This document shows, one piece after another, positions 27,038 to 36,735 of a stretch of 64,000 nucleotides of DNA (its first letter is position 1; the number at the start of each line of letters is the position of its first letter). The stretch is taken from contig JAGNIV010000014.1 in NCBI GenBank assembly GCA_018001015.1, positions 25,356 to 89,355 on the forward strand. The letters are read 5' to 3'. This stretch comes from Phenylobacterium sp. GTDB lineage: Bacteria > Pseudomonadota > Alphaproteobacteria > Caulobacterales > Caulobacteraceae. The translations under genes and the position numbers were made by a program. Below the pieces are notes generated by a model that made no database searches, was not told the DNA's origin, and was given only the letters and a program-made list of their open reading frames with translations.

Positions 27038-28335
27038 GGGCGGGCGATGGCGCGGCGCAGGACCGCCTCATAGGCCTCGGCGGCGCGGTCCCAGGCGAAG
27101 GCCTTGCGCGCGCGCTGTCGGGCGGCCGCGCCCAGGTCGGCCCGGCGGCCCGGATCGTCCAGCAGGGCGCCGATGGCGCGGGCCAGGGCGACGCTATCAC
27201 CCTTGGGCACGACAACACCGGCGTCGCCGACGACCTCGGGCAGGGAGCCACCGTCGGTGACCACCACCGGGGCGCCGCAGCTCATGGCCTCCGCCGCAGG
27301 CAGGCCGAAGCCTTCGTAGAGGGACGGGGTCACGCAGATGGTGGCCCGCGCATACTGCTCGGCCATCTCGTCGTTGCTGAGATCATGGATGAAACTGACG
27401 CGGTCCAGCAGGTTGAGGTCGTCCAGCAGTTCGGCGGTCGGGCCTTCGCGCAGTTTGCCGATCACCACCAGCTCAAGGCGTGGATAGGTCTCCAGCAGGG
27501 CGGAGTAGGCCTCGATCAGGTGCTTCAGCCCCTTGAGCGGCACGTCGGCGCTGGCGGTGGTGAGCAGGCGATTGTCGCGACGGCGGATGTCGGGCTGGGG
27601 TTTGAAGATCTCTTGGTCGATGCCCAGGTGGATGACGCTCATCGCCCGGCGATCGACCTTGAGGCAGGCGGCGACATCGGCGGCGGCGGCCTCGGAGACC
27701 AGGATCACCTCGGCCAGGCGCGGGGCGACCTTCTCCTGCATCTTCAGGAACGAGTACCACTGGCGGATCAGCAGGCGCATGCCCCACTCGGGCTCGGCGG
27801 CGAGGGCCAGTTCCAGGTCGCGGCGGATCGGGTGGTGAACGACGCCCACCACCGGCAGGCCGGCGCGCTCGATGGCCAGCAAGCCAGAGCTGAGGGACTG
27901 GTTGTCCAGCACCACATCATAGTCGCGGCGGTGGGCGCGCAGGTACTTCGCGGCGCGGCGGCCGAAGGTCCAGGGCTCCATGAACTTGCCGGCCCAGTGG
28001 CCGAAGTACTCGGCGGTGTCGGTCCAGCTCAGCAGGTGACGCCAACGCAGGGCGCGGTGGCCGTTGTGCGGCTGGTTGTAGAGATCCAGCGACGGCAGCT
28101 TGATGAGGCGTACCCCCTCGGGCACGTCGGGGTAGGGCGGGCCGGACAGGATATCGACCTTGTGTCCCCGGCGGGCCAGGGCGGCGGCGGCCTGGCTGAG
28201 ATAGACTCCCTGGCCGCCCACGCGCGGATCGGACCGGTAGGAGAGGAAGGCGATGCGCAGGGGAGGCGTGTCCATCACCCCGATCGGGGCGCGCGTCTCC
28301 GAGACGCCGACAGCGGGAGAGGGTGTTTTCAGCAT
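27031..28335 (-). CDS. GT4 family glycosyltransferase
   Basis: 434 residues, GT-B fold. N-terminal Rossmann lobe starts PLRIAFLSYRSDPRVGGQGVY; donor-binding lobe has HLGIDQEIFKP, VVIGKLREGPT and the EX7E motif in SLYEGFGLPAAEAMSCGAPVV. First gene of the trio. It resembles glycogen-synthase/PimB-like enzymes that use activated sugars; the acceptor is unknown. Starts: ATG 28335 or the ATG at 28275 (MDTPPLRIAF), the latter closer to usual family beginnings. Confidence 0.9.
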   Translation of the reverse strand: MLKTPSPAVGVSETRAPIGVMDTPPLRIAFLSYRSDPRVGGQGVYLSQAAAALARRGHKVDILSGPPYPDVPEGVRLIKLPSLDLYNQPHNGHRALRWRHLLSWTDTAEYFGHWAGKFMEPWTFGRRAAKYLRAHRRDYDVVLDNQSLSSGLLAIERAGLPVVGVVHHPIRRDLELALAAEPEWGMRLLIRQWYSFLKMQEKVAPRLAEVILVSEAAAADVAACLKVDRRAMSVIHLGIDQEIFKPQPDIRRRDNRLLTTASADVPLKGLKHLIEAYSALLETYPRLELVVIGKLREGPTAELLDDLNLLDRVSFIHDLSNDEMAEQYARATICVTPSLYEGFGLPAAEAMSCGAPVVVTDGGSLPEVVGDAGVVVPKGDSVALARAIGALLDDPGRRADLGAAARQRARKAFAWDRAAEAYEAVLRRAIARPC

Positions 28336-28443
28336 CGCCGCTGTCCTTAACGCGTCAGCGGCGGAAAGGACTAGAACCAAACCCTTGGCCGGCCTGACTT
28401 TGTTGTTTCAGGACGGATATCTGGCGGGCTTGCGCCCCCACGC

Positions 28444-28541
28444 CGTCATCCCGGACGGCCTGCGAGGCCGATCCGGGACCCAGGGGCCGAGCGCTCCGCC
28501 CCTGGGTCCCGGCTCTCCGCTCCGCTGCGGCCGGGATGACG
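28444..28541. repeat. Class B palindromic repeat, copy 4
   Basis: CGTCATCCCGG ... CCGGGATGACG, almost the same as the copy at 17715-17812. Ends 6 bp beyond the P450 stop codon, and 108 bp before the GT4 start on the same (-) strand. As a double hairpin it could end P450 transcription or protect its 3' end. Confidence 0.9.
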
Positions 28542-28547
28542 GGGAGG

Positions 28548-29927
28548 CTACACTCGCTCGACGATCAGCGGCAGGCCGCCCTTCGGCCGGATGGCGATGT
28601 CGCCGGTGGGTTCCACGGCGTGGCCGGCGACCGGGCGGAAGCGGAAGCGGGCCAGCCAGTGGGAGAGCACCAGCAGGCCCTCGGCCTGGGCGAAGGCCGC
28701 TCCGATACAGACCCGCGGACCGGCGCCGAAGGGGATGTACTGAAAGCGATGATGGACGGCCTTGGCCTCGGGGTCGAAGTTCTCCGGGTTGAAGATGTCG
28801 GGATCGTCCCAAAGCCGGCGGTGGCGGTGCACGATCCACGGCCAGATCGAGATCTGGTCGCCCTTGCGGATGGCGTGGCCGCAGAGTTCGTCGTCGGCCA
28901 TGGCCTCGCGGTCGACGCGCAGGGCCGGGGGGTAGAGGCGCAGGGTCTCGTCCCAGACCATCTTCAGATAGGGCAGGCGGGCGAGGATTTCCTCCGGGGT
29001 TCCGCCGGCGTCCCAGGCGGCGCGGGCCTCCTCGCCGGCCCAGGCCTGGGCCTGGCGGTCACGGCTGAGCAGGTAGAGCGCCCAGGTGAGCGCATTGGCG
29101 GTGGTCTCGTGGCCGGCGCCCAGGAAGGTGACGGCGTTGTCCAGGGCGAGCTTGGCGGCCTCCTTCGGCGGGTGGGTCTGGCTGAAGGCGTCAATGACCC
29201 GGGTCATGAAGTCCTGCGGCGGGTTCGGATCGGCCTGCCGCCGGGCGATGAAGTCGGCCAGCTTGCCGATGATGAAGCGGCGGCCCGCCGCCCCGCGCCA
29301 CTGGACGGGATTCTGGTCCAGCCAAGGCATGCCGAAGATCGGGCCCAGGCGATACTGGGTCATGGCCTGCATGACCGCGGCCATGTGGCCCGAAGCCTCC
29401 TGAACGGTGAATCCGGCCGCCGAGGAGAAGAGGGTGGCGTTGATGATGTCGAAGGTGGTGCGCAGGCTCTCGGCGGCCACGTCGATCACATCGCTGTCGC
29501 CGGTGGCCCAGCGGTCAGCGGTCTGCTCGGCGATGCGTGCGAAGGTGGGGGTGAACTCGGTCACCATGCCCGGGGTGAAGACCGGGGCCATCATCCGGCG
29601 CTGTTCGCGCCAGTCTTCGCCGTTGGTGGTGAGCAGGCCCTCGCCCAGGGCGACGCTGAGCATCTTATTGACCAGGGCTGGCTTCTGATACCTTCCCATC
29701 TTGTCGAGCAGCACCTGCTGGATGGCGGCCGGGTCGCTGATGAAGTGGTAGTTCAGATTGAAGACCCTGCGAGCCTTGTGGTGGGTCTCGAAGGCCAGGG
29801 TCGGCCAGCCGTTCAGCGGATTCTGAGCCTCCTTGTTGACGAAGATCCGCCAGACCGGCAGCCAGTCGTCGGGACGCTCCGGCGCGGCGGGTCTGAAGTG
29901 GTGCGCGAAGGCGGTGGCGTCGGTCAT
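28548..29927 (-). CDS. Cytochrome P450 (class similar to CYP102/CYP4-like bacterial enzymes)
   Basis: 459-residue soluble heme monooxygenase. Oxygen-activation helix FLGAGHETTANALTWAL, ExxR as DETLRLYPPA, and the heme loop FQYIPFGAGPRVCIGAAFA with the cysteine thiolate. N-terminal WREQRRMMAPVFTP is the C-helix. It lacks an attached reductase domain and no ferredoxin gene is adjacent, so partners must be elsewhere. Substrate unknown; the sequence resembles fatty-acid or terpene type P450s. Divergent from a LysR regulator, which probably controls it. Confidence 0.93.
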   Translation of the reverse strand: MTDATAFAHHFRPAAPERPDDWLPVWRIFVNKEAQNPLNGWPTLAFETHHKARRVFNLNYHFISDPAAIQQVLLDKMGRYQKPALVNKMLSVALGEGLLTTNGEDWREQRRMMAPVFTPGMVTEFTPTFARIAEQTADRWATGDSDVIDVAAESLRTTFDIINATLFSSAAGFTVQEASGHMAAVMQAMTQYRLGPIFGMPWLDQNPVQWRGAAGRRFIIGKLADFIARRQADPNPPQDFMTRVIDAFSQTHPPKEAAKLALDNAVTFLGAGHETTANALTWALYLLSRDRQAQAWAGEEARAAWDAGGTPEEILARLPYLKMVWDETLRLYPPALRVDREAMADDELCGHAIRKGDQISIWPWIVHRHRRLWDDPDIFNPENFDPEAKAVHHRFQYIPFGAGPRVCIGAAFAQAEGLLVLSHWLARFRFRPVAGHAVEPTGDIAIRPKGGLPLIVERV

Positions 29928-30045
29928 GACCTATCCCCTTGGGTCGTGAACGGGTGAAGTGCGACGCCAGGATGAGAGAAATTGATGCAGCGCAACAAAC
30001 GATATAACGGTGTTGTTCTTGTGAGCTGAGATCACAGACTGAGCG
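29928..30045. promoter_or_regulatory. Divergent promoter region between P450 and LysR gene
   Basis: 118 bp with a sharp AT-rich centre. An interrupted inverted repeat AACAA (29994-29998) and TTGTT (30013-30017), 14 bp apart, flanks GATATAACGG; it is a plausible LysR binding site, close in size to the T-N11-A class. Inference only. Confidence 0.35.
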
Positions 30046-30936
30046 ATGACCCGACGTTCGCTTCCACCCTTGACCGCCCTGCGCGCCTTCGAGGCCTTCG
30101 CACGGTTGGGCAAGATGACCACGGCAGCCGACGAGCTGTGCGTGACCCACGGGGCCATCAGCCGGCAGATTCGTAGCCTGGAGGAAGCGGTGGGCCTGGC
30201 GCTGACCGAGGGGCCCCGGCACCGGCTGAAGCTGACAGACGCCGGGGAGCGGTTGGCGGCGTCGCTGTCGGGCGCCTTCGACCGGGTGGAGCGGACGCTG
30301 GCGGATCTGAAATCGGCCGGCGACACAGAGCTGCACCTGTCCTGCCTGGGCACCTTCGCCATGCGCTGGCTGATCCCCCGTCTCGGCTCCTTTCACGAGC
30401 AGCATCCCGGCCTGAGGGTGCGGGTGACCGAGAGCTTCGCGCCGGCCGACTTCGCCCGGGAACGCTATGACGCGGCCATCCGCCTGACCGAGCACGTGCC
30501 GGCCCATGGCGGGGAGGCCATCGCCTTCCTGGACAACTTCCATGGCCCGGTCGCAGCCCCGCAGCTGACCGGGGCGACGCCGGGGGTGAAGGCCTTCGCC
30601 AGCCTGCCGCGACTGCACACTCGGCCGCACCTGCAGGCCTGGTCGGAATGGGAAAGCCACACGGGTCTCTCCCTGCCGGAGGCGCCGCAGAACCGGGAGT
30701 TCGAGCACCTGTTCTACATGCTGGAGGCGGCGGTGGCGGGCCTGGGCGTGGGGCTCAGCCCCTTCATCTACGTGGCGGCGGACATCGAGGCGGGACGGCT
30801 GGCGGCGCCGGTGGGGTTCGTGCGGACGCCCGCCCAGTTCTACCTGATCCTGCCGCCGGGACCTGCCCGGCCGGCGGCCTCGGCGTTCCGGGACTGGCTG
30901 CTGGACGAGGCAGGGAAGGTGGCCCTGCCTAGTTGA
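30046..30936 (+). CDS. LysR family transcriptional regulator (GcvA-like)
   Basis: 296 residues. N-terminal winged HTH (LTALRAFEAFARLGKMTTAADELCVTHGAISRQIRSLEEAVG) of the GcvA-like type, then the two-lobed effector domain (LHLSCLGTFAMRWLIPRLGSF). Divergent from the P450 gene, the classical position for a regulator of its neighbour. Its stop overlaps the convergent tadC end by 8 bp. Confidence 0.92.
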   Translation: MTRRSLPPLTALRAFEAFARLGKMTTAADELCVTHGAISRQIRSLEEAVGLALTEGPRHRLKLTDAGERLAASLSGAFDRVERTLADLKSAGDTELHLSCLGTFAMRWLIPRLGSFHEQHPGLRVRVTESFAPADFARERYDAAIRLTEHVPAHGGEAIAFLDNFHGPVAAPQLTGATPGVKAFASLPRLHTRPHLQAWSEWESHTGLSLPEAPQNREFEHLFYMLEAAVAGLGVGLSPFIYVAADIEAGRLAAPVGFVRTPAQFYLILPPGPARPAASAFRDWLLDEAGKVALPS

Positions 30937-31858
30937 ACACCTGCGTCAGCCGGAAGGCGGCCGGCAGCAGCAGGACGCCCAGCAGGCAGGGGAAAATGAA
31001 CAGAATCAGGGGGACGGTGAGCTTCACCGGCAGGGCCAGGGCCTTTTCCTCGGCCCGCAGCATCCGCTTCTGGCGCATGTCCTGGGAGAAGACCGACAGG
31101 GTTTCCCCCAGGCTGGTGCCCATGTCCTCGGCCTGGCGCAGCATGGTGGCGAAGGCGCGTGCGTCGTCGATGCCCAGGCGGTCGGCGAAGGCGGTCCAGG
31201 CCTCCTTGCGGGACTTTCCGGCGCGGAGTTCCAGGGTCAGCATGCGCAGGTGGATGGTCAGGCGCGGATAGCGGCGGAACAGTTCATCGGTGACCCGACC
31301 GACGGTGGCGTCCAGCGACAGGCCCGCCTCCACCGACGCCACCAGCAGGTCCAGCAGGTCGGGGAAGCCGTCGGCATATTCCCGCTCGCGGTCCTTCTGC
31401 CTCAGGGAGAGCACCTGGTCAGGGCCGAGCAGGGCGATGAGGGCCAGGATCGCGGCCAGCAGCACCGGGGCCATGCCGTGCCCTGGCTTCAGGGCGAAGG
31501 GCAGCAGGACGATGGTGCCGAGGGTGGCGGCGGCCAGGGCGGCGGCGCGGGCGCCGAGATAATAGATCGCCGCCTCCCGGCCGAAGAAGCCGGCGCGGAC
31601 CAGGCGCATGCGGACGTCCGAGACCTTGGACGGGTCGCGGACGGCGGCCTGTTGGCCCAGGCGGCGCACGCTGGCGGTGACCTGGCCCAGGATTCGGACC
31701 TCGCCGCGCCCGGTGTCGATGGGAGACGCGGGGTCTTGGAATCTCGCCTTGCGCAGGGACCGCACGCGCAGTTCGCTGAACACCAGGGCGCCGCCGCCGG
31801 CCACGCCGACGCCCACCATGGCCAGGCCGAACCAGAGGATCAGGGCTTGCAGGTCCAT
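30929..31858 (-). CDS. tadC: Tad pilus inner-membrane protein TadC
   Basis: Type II secretion F-domain protein of the platform on which the CpaF ATPase works. 309 residues: one membrane helix at the N-terminus, the T2SSF domain (YADGFPDLLDLLVASVEAGLSLDATVGRV, SLGETLSVFSQDMRQKR) and C-terminal helices ending LLGVLLLPAAFRLTQVFN. Last gene of the cluster, 4 bp after tadB. Confidence 0.93.
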   Translation of the reverse strand: MDLQALILWFGLAMVGVGVAGGGALVFSELRVRSLRKARFQDPASPIDTGRGEVRILGQVTASVRRLGQQAAVRDPSKVSDVRMRLVRAGFFGREAAIYYLGARAAALAAATLGTIVLLPFALKPGHGMAPVLLAAILALIALLGPDQVLSLRQKDREREYADGFPDLLDLLVASVEAGLSLDATVGRVTDELFRRYPRLTIHLRMLTLELRAGKSRKEAWTAFADRLGIDDARAFATMLRQAEDMGTSLGETLSVFSQDMRQKRMLRAEEKALALPVKLTVPLILFIFPCLLGVLLLPAAFRLTQVFN

Positions 31859-31862
31859 GGCG

Positions 31863-32822
31863 CTAGATCCGCATATCGACCATGCGGCGCATGATCATGT
31901 TGCCGATGGCGATCCAGATGCCCATGCCGATCAGGCCGGTCTGGATGAAGGGCTCTCCCAGGACCTCGCCGTAGAAGTCGGGATTCATCAGATGGATGGC
32001 GCCGCCGGCGATGAAGGGGGCGGCCGTCAGGATCAGGGCGGAGATGCGCCCCTCGGCCGAGGCGGCCTTGATCTTCAGGCGCATGCGGTGACGCTCGCGC
32101 ACGGTGGCGGCGTTGAGCTTCAGCAGGCCGGTCAGGTTGCCGCCGGCCCGCTCCTGCAGGCGCACGGTGGCGGCGAAGAGGTCGACATCGGGGTGCTGGC
32201 AGCGCTGGGACATGCGGCCGATGGCCTGTTCGAGGGTGGCGCCATAGGCGATCTCATCGGCGGCCATGCCGAACTCCGAGCCGATGGGGTCGGCCATCTC
32301 GCGGCCCACCAGCTGGATGGCGGTGGGGACAGGGTGGCCGGCCTCCAGGCTGCGGACGATGATCTCCAGGCCCTGGGGCAGCTGGTGACCTAGGGCCTTG
32401 GACCGGCGCCCGGCCATGAATTTCAGGAAGAAGACCGGACCCGCGCCACCGAACAGGATCGCGCCGACCGGGGCCATCAGCAGACTATGGGTGAAGACGA
32501 CGATGAGGATGGCGCCCGCGACGGCCGCCGCAATCACCGCCATCAGCCACTTCTTCGGGTCATAGGGCACGCCGGAGCGGACGATCAGTTCAGCCAGCCA
32601 TTTCACGCCCGCGCGCAGGTCGCCGGCCGCGGTGAGGCCGCGCTGCTTGCGCAGCTCCACCACCAGCTCCTGGATGCCGCCGACGCGCTCGGAGACCTTC
32701 AGGCGCTGGTTGACCCGGCGTTTGACCTTGGCGGACCCCAACAGGCCGAAACAGGCCTGGCCGGCGGCGAAGACGGCGGCGAAGACCAGGACCAGATAGG
32801 CGCTCTTGGCGTCGAAGCCCAT
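31863..32822 (-). CDS. tadB: Tad pilus inner-membrane protein TadB
   Basis: Second T2SSF platform subunit, pairing with TadC. 319 residues: N-terminal helix, two central helices (AVIAAAVAGAILIVVF and MAPVGAILFGGAGPVFFLKF), the F-domain (LPQGLEIIVRSLEAGHPVPT, LQERAGGNLTGLLKLNAATVRER) and C-terminal helices. The start overlaps the cpaF stop by one base. Confidence 0.93.
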   Translation of the reverse strand: MGFDAKSAYLVLVFAAVFAAGQACFGLLGSAKVKRRVNQRLKVSERVGGIQELVVELRKQRGLTAAGDLRAGVKWLAELIVRSGVPYDPKKWLMAVIAAAVAGAILIVVFTHSLLMAPVGAILFGGAGPVFFLKFMAGRRSKALGHQLPQGLEIIVRSLEAGHPVPTAIQLVGREMADPIGSEFGMAADEIAYGATLEQAIGRMSQRCQHPDVDLFAATVRLQERAGGNLTGLLKLNAATVRERHRMRLKIKAASAEGRISALILTAAPFIAGGAIHLMNPDFYGEVLGEPFIQTGLIGMGIWIAIGNMIMRRMVDMRI

Positions 32823-34213
32823 CAGCCCAGCACCCGGGAGGGATCGAAGTTGGCGGTGTCGTAGGCGATGCCCCGGCGGGTCATTTCATCGAGGCACCGG
32901 GCGCGCAGGCCGCTGGCGCGGAACTCGCCGTGAACCACGCCGTCGGCGGAGGTGTGCAGGCGGTTGAAGAAGAAGATCTCCTGCATCTGCACCACCTGGC
33001 CTTCCATGCCGGTGATCTCCGTGACGCTCATCAGCTTCCGTTTGCCGTCCGACAGACGCATGATCTGGATGATCAACCCCACCGCCGAGGCGATCTGGCC
33101 GCGCACGGCCTCGGGGCTGAGCTTCATGCCCGACATCGCCACCATCTGCTCCAGGCGGGTGATGGCGTCGCGCGGCGTGTTGGCGTGGATGGTGGCCATG
33201 GAGCCCTCGTGGCCGGTGTTCATGGCCTGGAGCATGTCGAAGGCTTCCTCGCCCCGGACCTCCCCCAGGATCACCCGGTCGGGGCGCATCCGCAGGGCGT
33301 TCTTGACCAGCTCCCGCTGCCGGATCTCACCCTTGCCCTCGATGTTGGGAGGGCGGGTCTCCAGGCGCACGATGTGCGGCTGCTGCATCTGCAGTTCGGC
33401 GGCGTCCTCGATGGTGATCAGCCGTTCCTTGTGGCTGATGGCGGCCGAGAGCGCGTTGAGCAGGGTGGTCTTGCCCGAGCCGGTGCCGCCGGAGATCACG
33501 GTGGACACGCGCGCCTTGATGGCGCCGTGCAGGAAGTCGGCGACGCACTGGGGCATGGCGCCCACGTCCACCAGCTTTTCCAGGGTGTAGGGCTTTTTCG
33601 AGAACTTGCGGATCGAGACGCAGGCCCCGTCGATGGCGATGGGGGCGATGGCGGCGTTGACCCGGCTGCCGTCCGGCAGGCGGGCGTCCACCATCGGCTG
33701 GCTCTCGTCGATGCGACGGCCGACGCCTGCGACGATGCGGTTGACGATGCGCAGCAGGTGATCGTTGTCGCGGAAGCGGACGGCGGTGGGCTCCAGCTCG
33801 CCGCGCCGCTCGACATAGACCTGGAAGGGGCCGTTGATCAGGATGTCATTGATGCTGTCATCCTTGAGCATGGGCTCAAGGGGCCCCAGGCCCATCATCT
33901 CGTCATAGACCGACGCGCCCAGGTCCTCGAGTTCGGCGGTGTTGAGCACCAGCCGCTCAGCGCGGGCGAAGTCGCCCACCAGCGCCATGACCTGACGGCG
34001 CAGCTCCTTCTCGCCAACAGTCTCTAGCTTTGAGAGATCAAGTTCTTCAATTAGTTGTGCGTGCAACTTCAGCTTGACGTCCAGCATCTGGCGCTCGGCC
34101 AGGGCGGTCGCCGCCGAGGTGCTGGGCGGCGGCGCGCTGTCCGCCGTCGGCGCGGGCGCTTGCGTCTCGACCACCTCGAGGACCACGGGCTTGGCGGGGC
34201 TGAAGCGTCCCAT
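32822..34213 (-). CDS. cpaF: Tad pilus assembly ATPase CpaF (TadA)
   Basis: Hexameric ATPase that drives both extension and retraction in Caulobacter Tad pili. 463 residues: disordered Pro/Ala start, N-terminal domain, Walker [10 protein letters not shown] (242-250), Asp box [13 protein letters not shown], Walker B region [19 protein letters not shown] and His box [13 protein letters not shown]. Start ATG 34213 shares its A with the cpaE stop (TGATG). A much longer upstream in-frame stretch is only the cpaE shadow. Confidence 0.95.
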   Translation of the reverse strand: MGRFSPAKPVVLEVVETQAPAPTADSAPPPSTSAATALAERQMLDVKLKLHAQLIEELDLSKLETVGEKELRRQVMALVGDFARAERLVLNTAELEDLGASVYDEMMGLGPLEPMLKDDSINDILINGPFQVYVERRGELEPTAVRFRDNDHLLRIVNRIVAGVGRRIDESQPMVDARLPDGSRVNAAIAPIAIDGACVSIRKFSKKPYTLEKLVDVGAMPQCVADFLHGAIKARVSTVISGGTGSGKTTLLNALSAAISHKERLITIEDAAELQMQQPHIVRLETRPPNIEGKGEIRQRELVKNALRMRPDRVILGEVRGEEAFDMLQAMNTGHEGSMATIHANTPRDAITRLEQMVAMSGMKLSPEAVRGQIASAVGLIIQIMRLSDGKRKLMSVTEITGMEGQVVQMQEIFFFNRLHTSADGVVHGEFRASGLRARCLDEMTRRGIAYDTANFDPSRVLG

Positions 34214-35400
34214 CAGGCGGCTCGCGACGGGGCTGAAACCGGTGGGACGAAGGGCGCGCGGCGCCCGCGGTCGGCCAGCATCCGGTCCACCAGGGAGCCG
34301 ATATCGCGGACGATCTTCGACTTGGGCCGGTGCTGGCTGATGGCGCCGCCCAGGTTCACCGAGGCCGCGGCGGCCTCCCAGTCCGAGGAGATCCCACCGT
34401 CGGCCTTGCGTTGCAGGGCCTTCTCGGCCTCGGCGGTGGACGGCGCCGGGCCGAACATGCGGTTGGCCAGGCGGTTCAGGACGATGCGGGGGCGCAGCGC
34501 GGTGGCGGCCTCGATCTCTTCGGAGAGGGCGCGAGCGGCCAGCAGCGCCGGGACTGTCAGCTCGGAAACCACCACCACTTCGTCGGAGCCGGACAGGGCG
34601 TCGAGGCTCCAGGAGTGTCGGTGGCGGGGCATGTCGAGGACGACATGGTCGTAGGCCTCGCAGGCGATCTCCAGGATGCGCAGGACCGCCTCGCGCGAGA
34701 TGGACGAGAAGGCGTCCGGATCGCGGGGACAGGCCAGGAGGTCCAGGCCCTTGCCCACCGGAGTCGCGAAGGCGGCCAGAAGGGCGGCGTCCATGCGTTC
34801 GGCGGCGGGTCCGAACTCGGCCAGGCCCATGGCGGGCGCCGCGCCGAGATAGGGGGCGCAGGCGCCGTCGGCCAGGTGAAGGTCGATGAGGCAGACGCTG
34901 TTGGCGCGGGAAGACCGGGCGGCGAGCGCGCTGGCGATCTCGATGGCCGCCATGGTGGCGCCCGCGCCGCCGACCGCGCCCATCACCGACCAGCACCGGG
35001 AGTGGTGTCCCTGGCCGCTGGGCGCCTGGGCGGCCGCCTCGTCGAGCAGGGTGTAGATGGCGTTCTGCAGCTGGTCGTTGGTGAAGGGGGTCTCCACCAC
35101 GTCGGCATGGGGCAGGCGCATCAGGGCGCGGACCAGCCCGACCGGTAGATGCCCGCCGAGGAACAGGGTGGGCGGCAGGTCGGGCACGTCCGATAGTGTG
35201 GCCACGGCCGCGGCCAGGGCGGCGGGCTCGGCATGGTCGGCGTCGATGAGGATGAGGTCGGTCATCCCCGGGCGCAGGTCGGAGAGACGGTCGAGGCCCG
35301 CGACCTCCATGGCCGCGCCGAACAAGGGACCGCGCGCCAAGGGGGCAAGGCTGTCGCCGATCGCCAGGACCCGGCGGCCCAGAAGGCTCCAGTTGCTCAT
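34213..35400 (-). CDS. cpaE: Pilus localisation protein CpaE (TadZ-like)
   Basis: Polar localisation factor of Tad pili. 395 residues: an atypical receiver-like N-terminal domain (about 8-120) and a MinD/ParA-like ATPase domain. The P-loop region reads GAVGGAGATM (141-150), with neither the signature nor the standard lysine, so ATP hydrolysis is doubtful. Later motifs VCLIDLHLADG and HVVLDMPRH are kept. TadZ proteins are often deviant in this way. Overlaps cpaC by 4 bp. Confidence 0.88.
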   Translation of the reverse strand: MSNWSLLGRRVLAIGDSLAPLARGPLFGAAMEVAGLDRLSDLRPGMTDLILIDADHAEPAALAAAVATLSDVPDLPPTLFLGGHLPVGLVRALMRLPHADVVETPFTNDQLQNAIYTLLDEAAAQAPSGQGHHSRCWSVMGAVGGAGATMAAIEIASALAARSSRANSVCLIDLHLADGACAPYLGAAPAMGLAEFGPAAERMDAALLAAFATPVGKGLDLLACPRDPDAFSSISREAVLRILEIACEAYDHVVLDMPRHRHSWSLDALSGSDEVVVVSELTVPALLAARALSEEIEAATALRPRIVLNRLANRMFGPAPSTAEAEKALQRKADGGISSDWEAAAASVNLGGAISQHRPKSKIVRDIGSLVDRMLADRGRRAPFVPPVSAPSRAA

Positions 35401-36722
35401 GTGGGCGCCCCCGTGTGGGCCGAGCCCTCGACCTTGGCCAGAGGCTTGTCGAGGGCCAGGCCGTTGAGGATCAGGTCGATGGCGGTCGCCTCATTGCCGG
35501 CCATGATGGTGGATGTGGCGTGATAGTCGTCGCCGCCGGCCATGCGCGGGGTGACGATGATCACCAGTTCAGTCTCGGACTTCCTCCAGCGGGAGGAGCG
35601 GAAGAGGCTGCCCAGGACCGGCACCTCGCCGACGCCGGGAAGCTGGCGCACGGCGTTGGAATAGTCCTGCTGGAAGAGGCCCGCGATGGCGAAGCTCTCA
35701 CCCGAGCGCAGTTCGACCGTCGTATTGGCGCGGCGGACCACCAGGCTGGGGATCTCGATGCCGTTCAGCTTCAGCGGCGTGCGGCTGTCCAACTGGCTGA
35801 CCTCGGGGGCCACCTGCAGGCGGATCAGGCCGTTGTCCTGGACCGTGGGCTGGAAGTCGAGGGTCACGCCGAAGGGACGGAACTCGATGGTGACGCTGTC
35901 GCGGCCATTGGGAACGGGGAAGGGGAACTCGCCGCCGGCCAGGAAGCTGGCCTTCTCGCCCGAAAGGGCCACCAAGTTCGGTTTGGCCAGGGTGCGGATG
36001 ACGCCCTTTTCTTCCAGCGCGCGGAGGACCACGTCGATGGTGGCGGTTCCCAGCGTGCCACGCAGGGACAGGCCGCCCTGTGGCGCGGTATTGCCGATCA
36101 AGCCGGAGCCGGTCTGCAGGGCGAAGGTGGAGCCGTTGCTGGCGTTGATGTTGAAGCCGATGTCCTTCAGCGACGAGCGGCTGGCCTCCAGGACGCGAAC
36201 CTCAAGGATCACCTGCTGCGAGGCCCGCACGGTCAGGGCCGAGGTCACCGAGCCGGGGGCGAATTTCTCCGCCAGGCCCTTGGCCTTGGCCGCGGCGGCG
36301 GTGGTGGAGACGTCGCCGGCCAACAACAGGCCCTCGCCGAGGTTGCGCACCTGAATCATTTCGCCGGGGAGGGCGGCGGCCAGGTCTTCCTGCAGCGCGT
36401 CGGCGTCGTAGCCCACGCGGACGTCCACGACTTCCTGCAGGGCGCCGCCCGAGCCGTAGATCAGCAGGTTGGTGGCGCCGAGCGCCTTGCCGCGCACATA
36501 GAAGCTGCGGTCGGTGGTGGCGACGATCTGCGCGGTTTCCGGTTGGGCGACCACGATCTTGCTGGCGGGGCTATCGAGCCGGAACGAGGCTGACTTGTTG
36601 CGCGGCACGGTGATGACCCGTGAGCGGGCAGCCTCGCTGGAGAACTGTTCCGCGGCGGCGGGGAGGCCTGAGCCGAAGACCAGGGCGGCGGCGAGCGCAC
36701 CAATGATGGGAGAGCGGAGCAT
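35397..36722 (-). CDS. cpaC: Tad pilus secretin CpaC (RcpA)
   Basis: Forms the outer-membrane channel for the pilus. 441 residues: signal peptide ending near LPAAAEQ, an N-terminal pilus/secretin domain (RVITVPRNKSASFRLDSPAS), a BON-like part (QVRNLGEGLLLAGDV), and the secretin domain with EFRPFGVTLDFQPTV and the C-terminal signature VPVLGSLFRSSRWRKSETELVIIVTP. ATG 36722 places the signal peptide correctly; upstream frame is longer but not credible. Confidence 0.94.
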   Translation of the reverse strand: MLRSPIIGALAAALVFGSGLPAAAEQFSSEAARSRVITVPRNKSASFRLDSPASKIVVAQPETAQIVATTDRSFYVRGKALGATNLLIYGSGGALQEVVDVRVGYDADALQEDLAAALPGEMIQVRNLGEGLLLAGDVSTTAAAAKAKGLAEKFAPGSVTSALTVRASQQVILEVRVLEASRSSLKDIGFNINASNGSTFALQTGSGLIGNTAPQGGLSLRGTLGTATIDVVLRALEEKGVIRTLAKPNLVALSGEKASFLAGGEFPFPVPNGRDSVTIEFRPFGVTLDFQPTVQDNGLIRLQVAPEVSQLDSRTPLKLNGIEIPSLVVRRANTTVELRSGESFAIAGLFQQDYSNAVRQLPGVGEVPVLGSLFRSSRWRKSETELVIIVTPRMAGGDDYHATSTIMAGNEATAIDLILNGLALDKPLAKVEGSAHTGAPT

Positions 36723-36735
36723 GGCTGGGGTGTCC

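Noticed and set aside
32822-34996. 724-residue reading of CpaF
   Set aside because: The N-terminal part lies antisense-frame over cpaE and is Arg/Gly/Pro-rich; CpaF begins at the ATG overlapping the cpaE stop.
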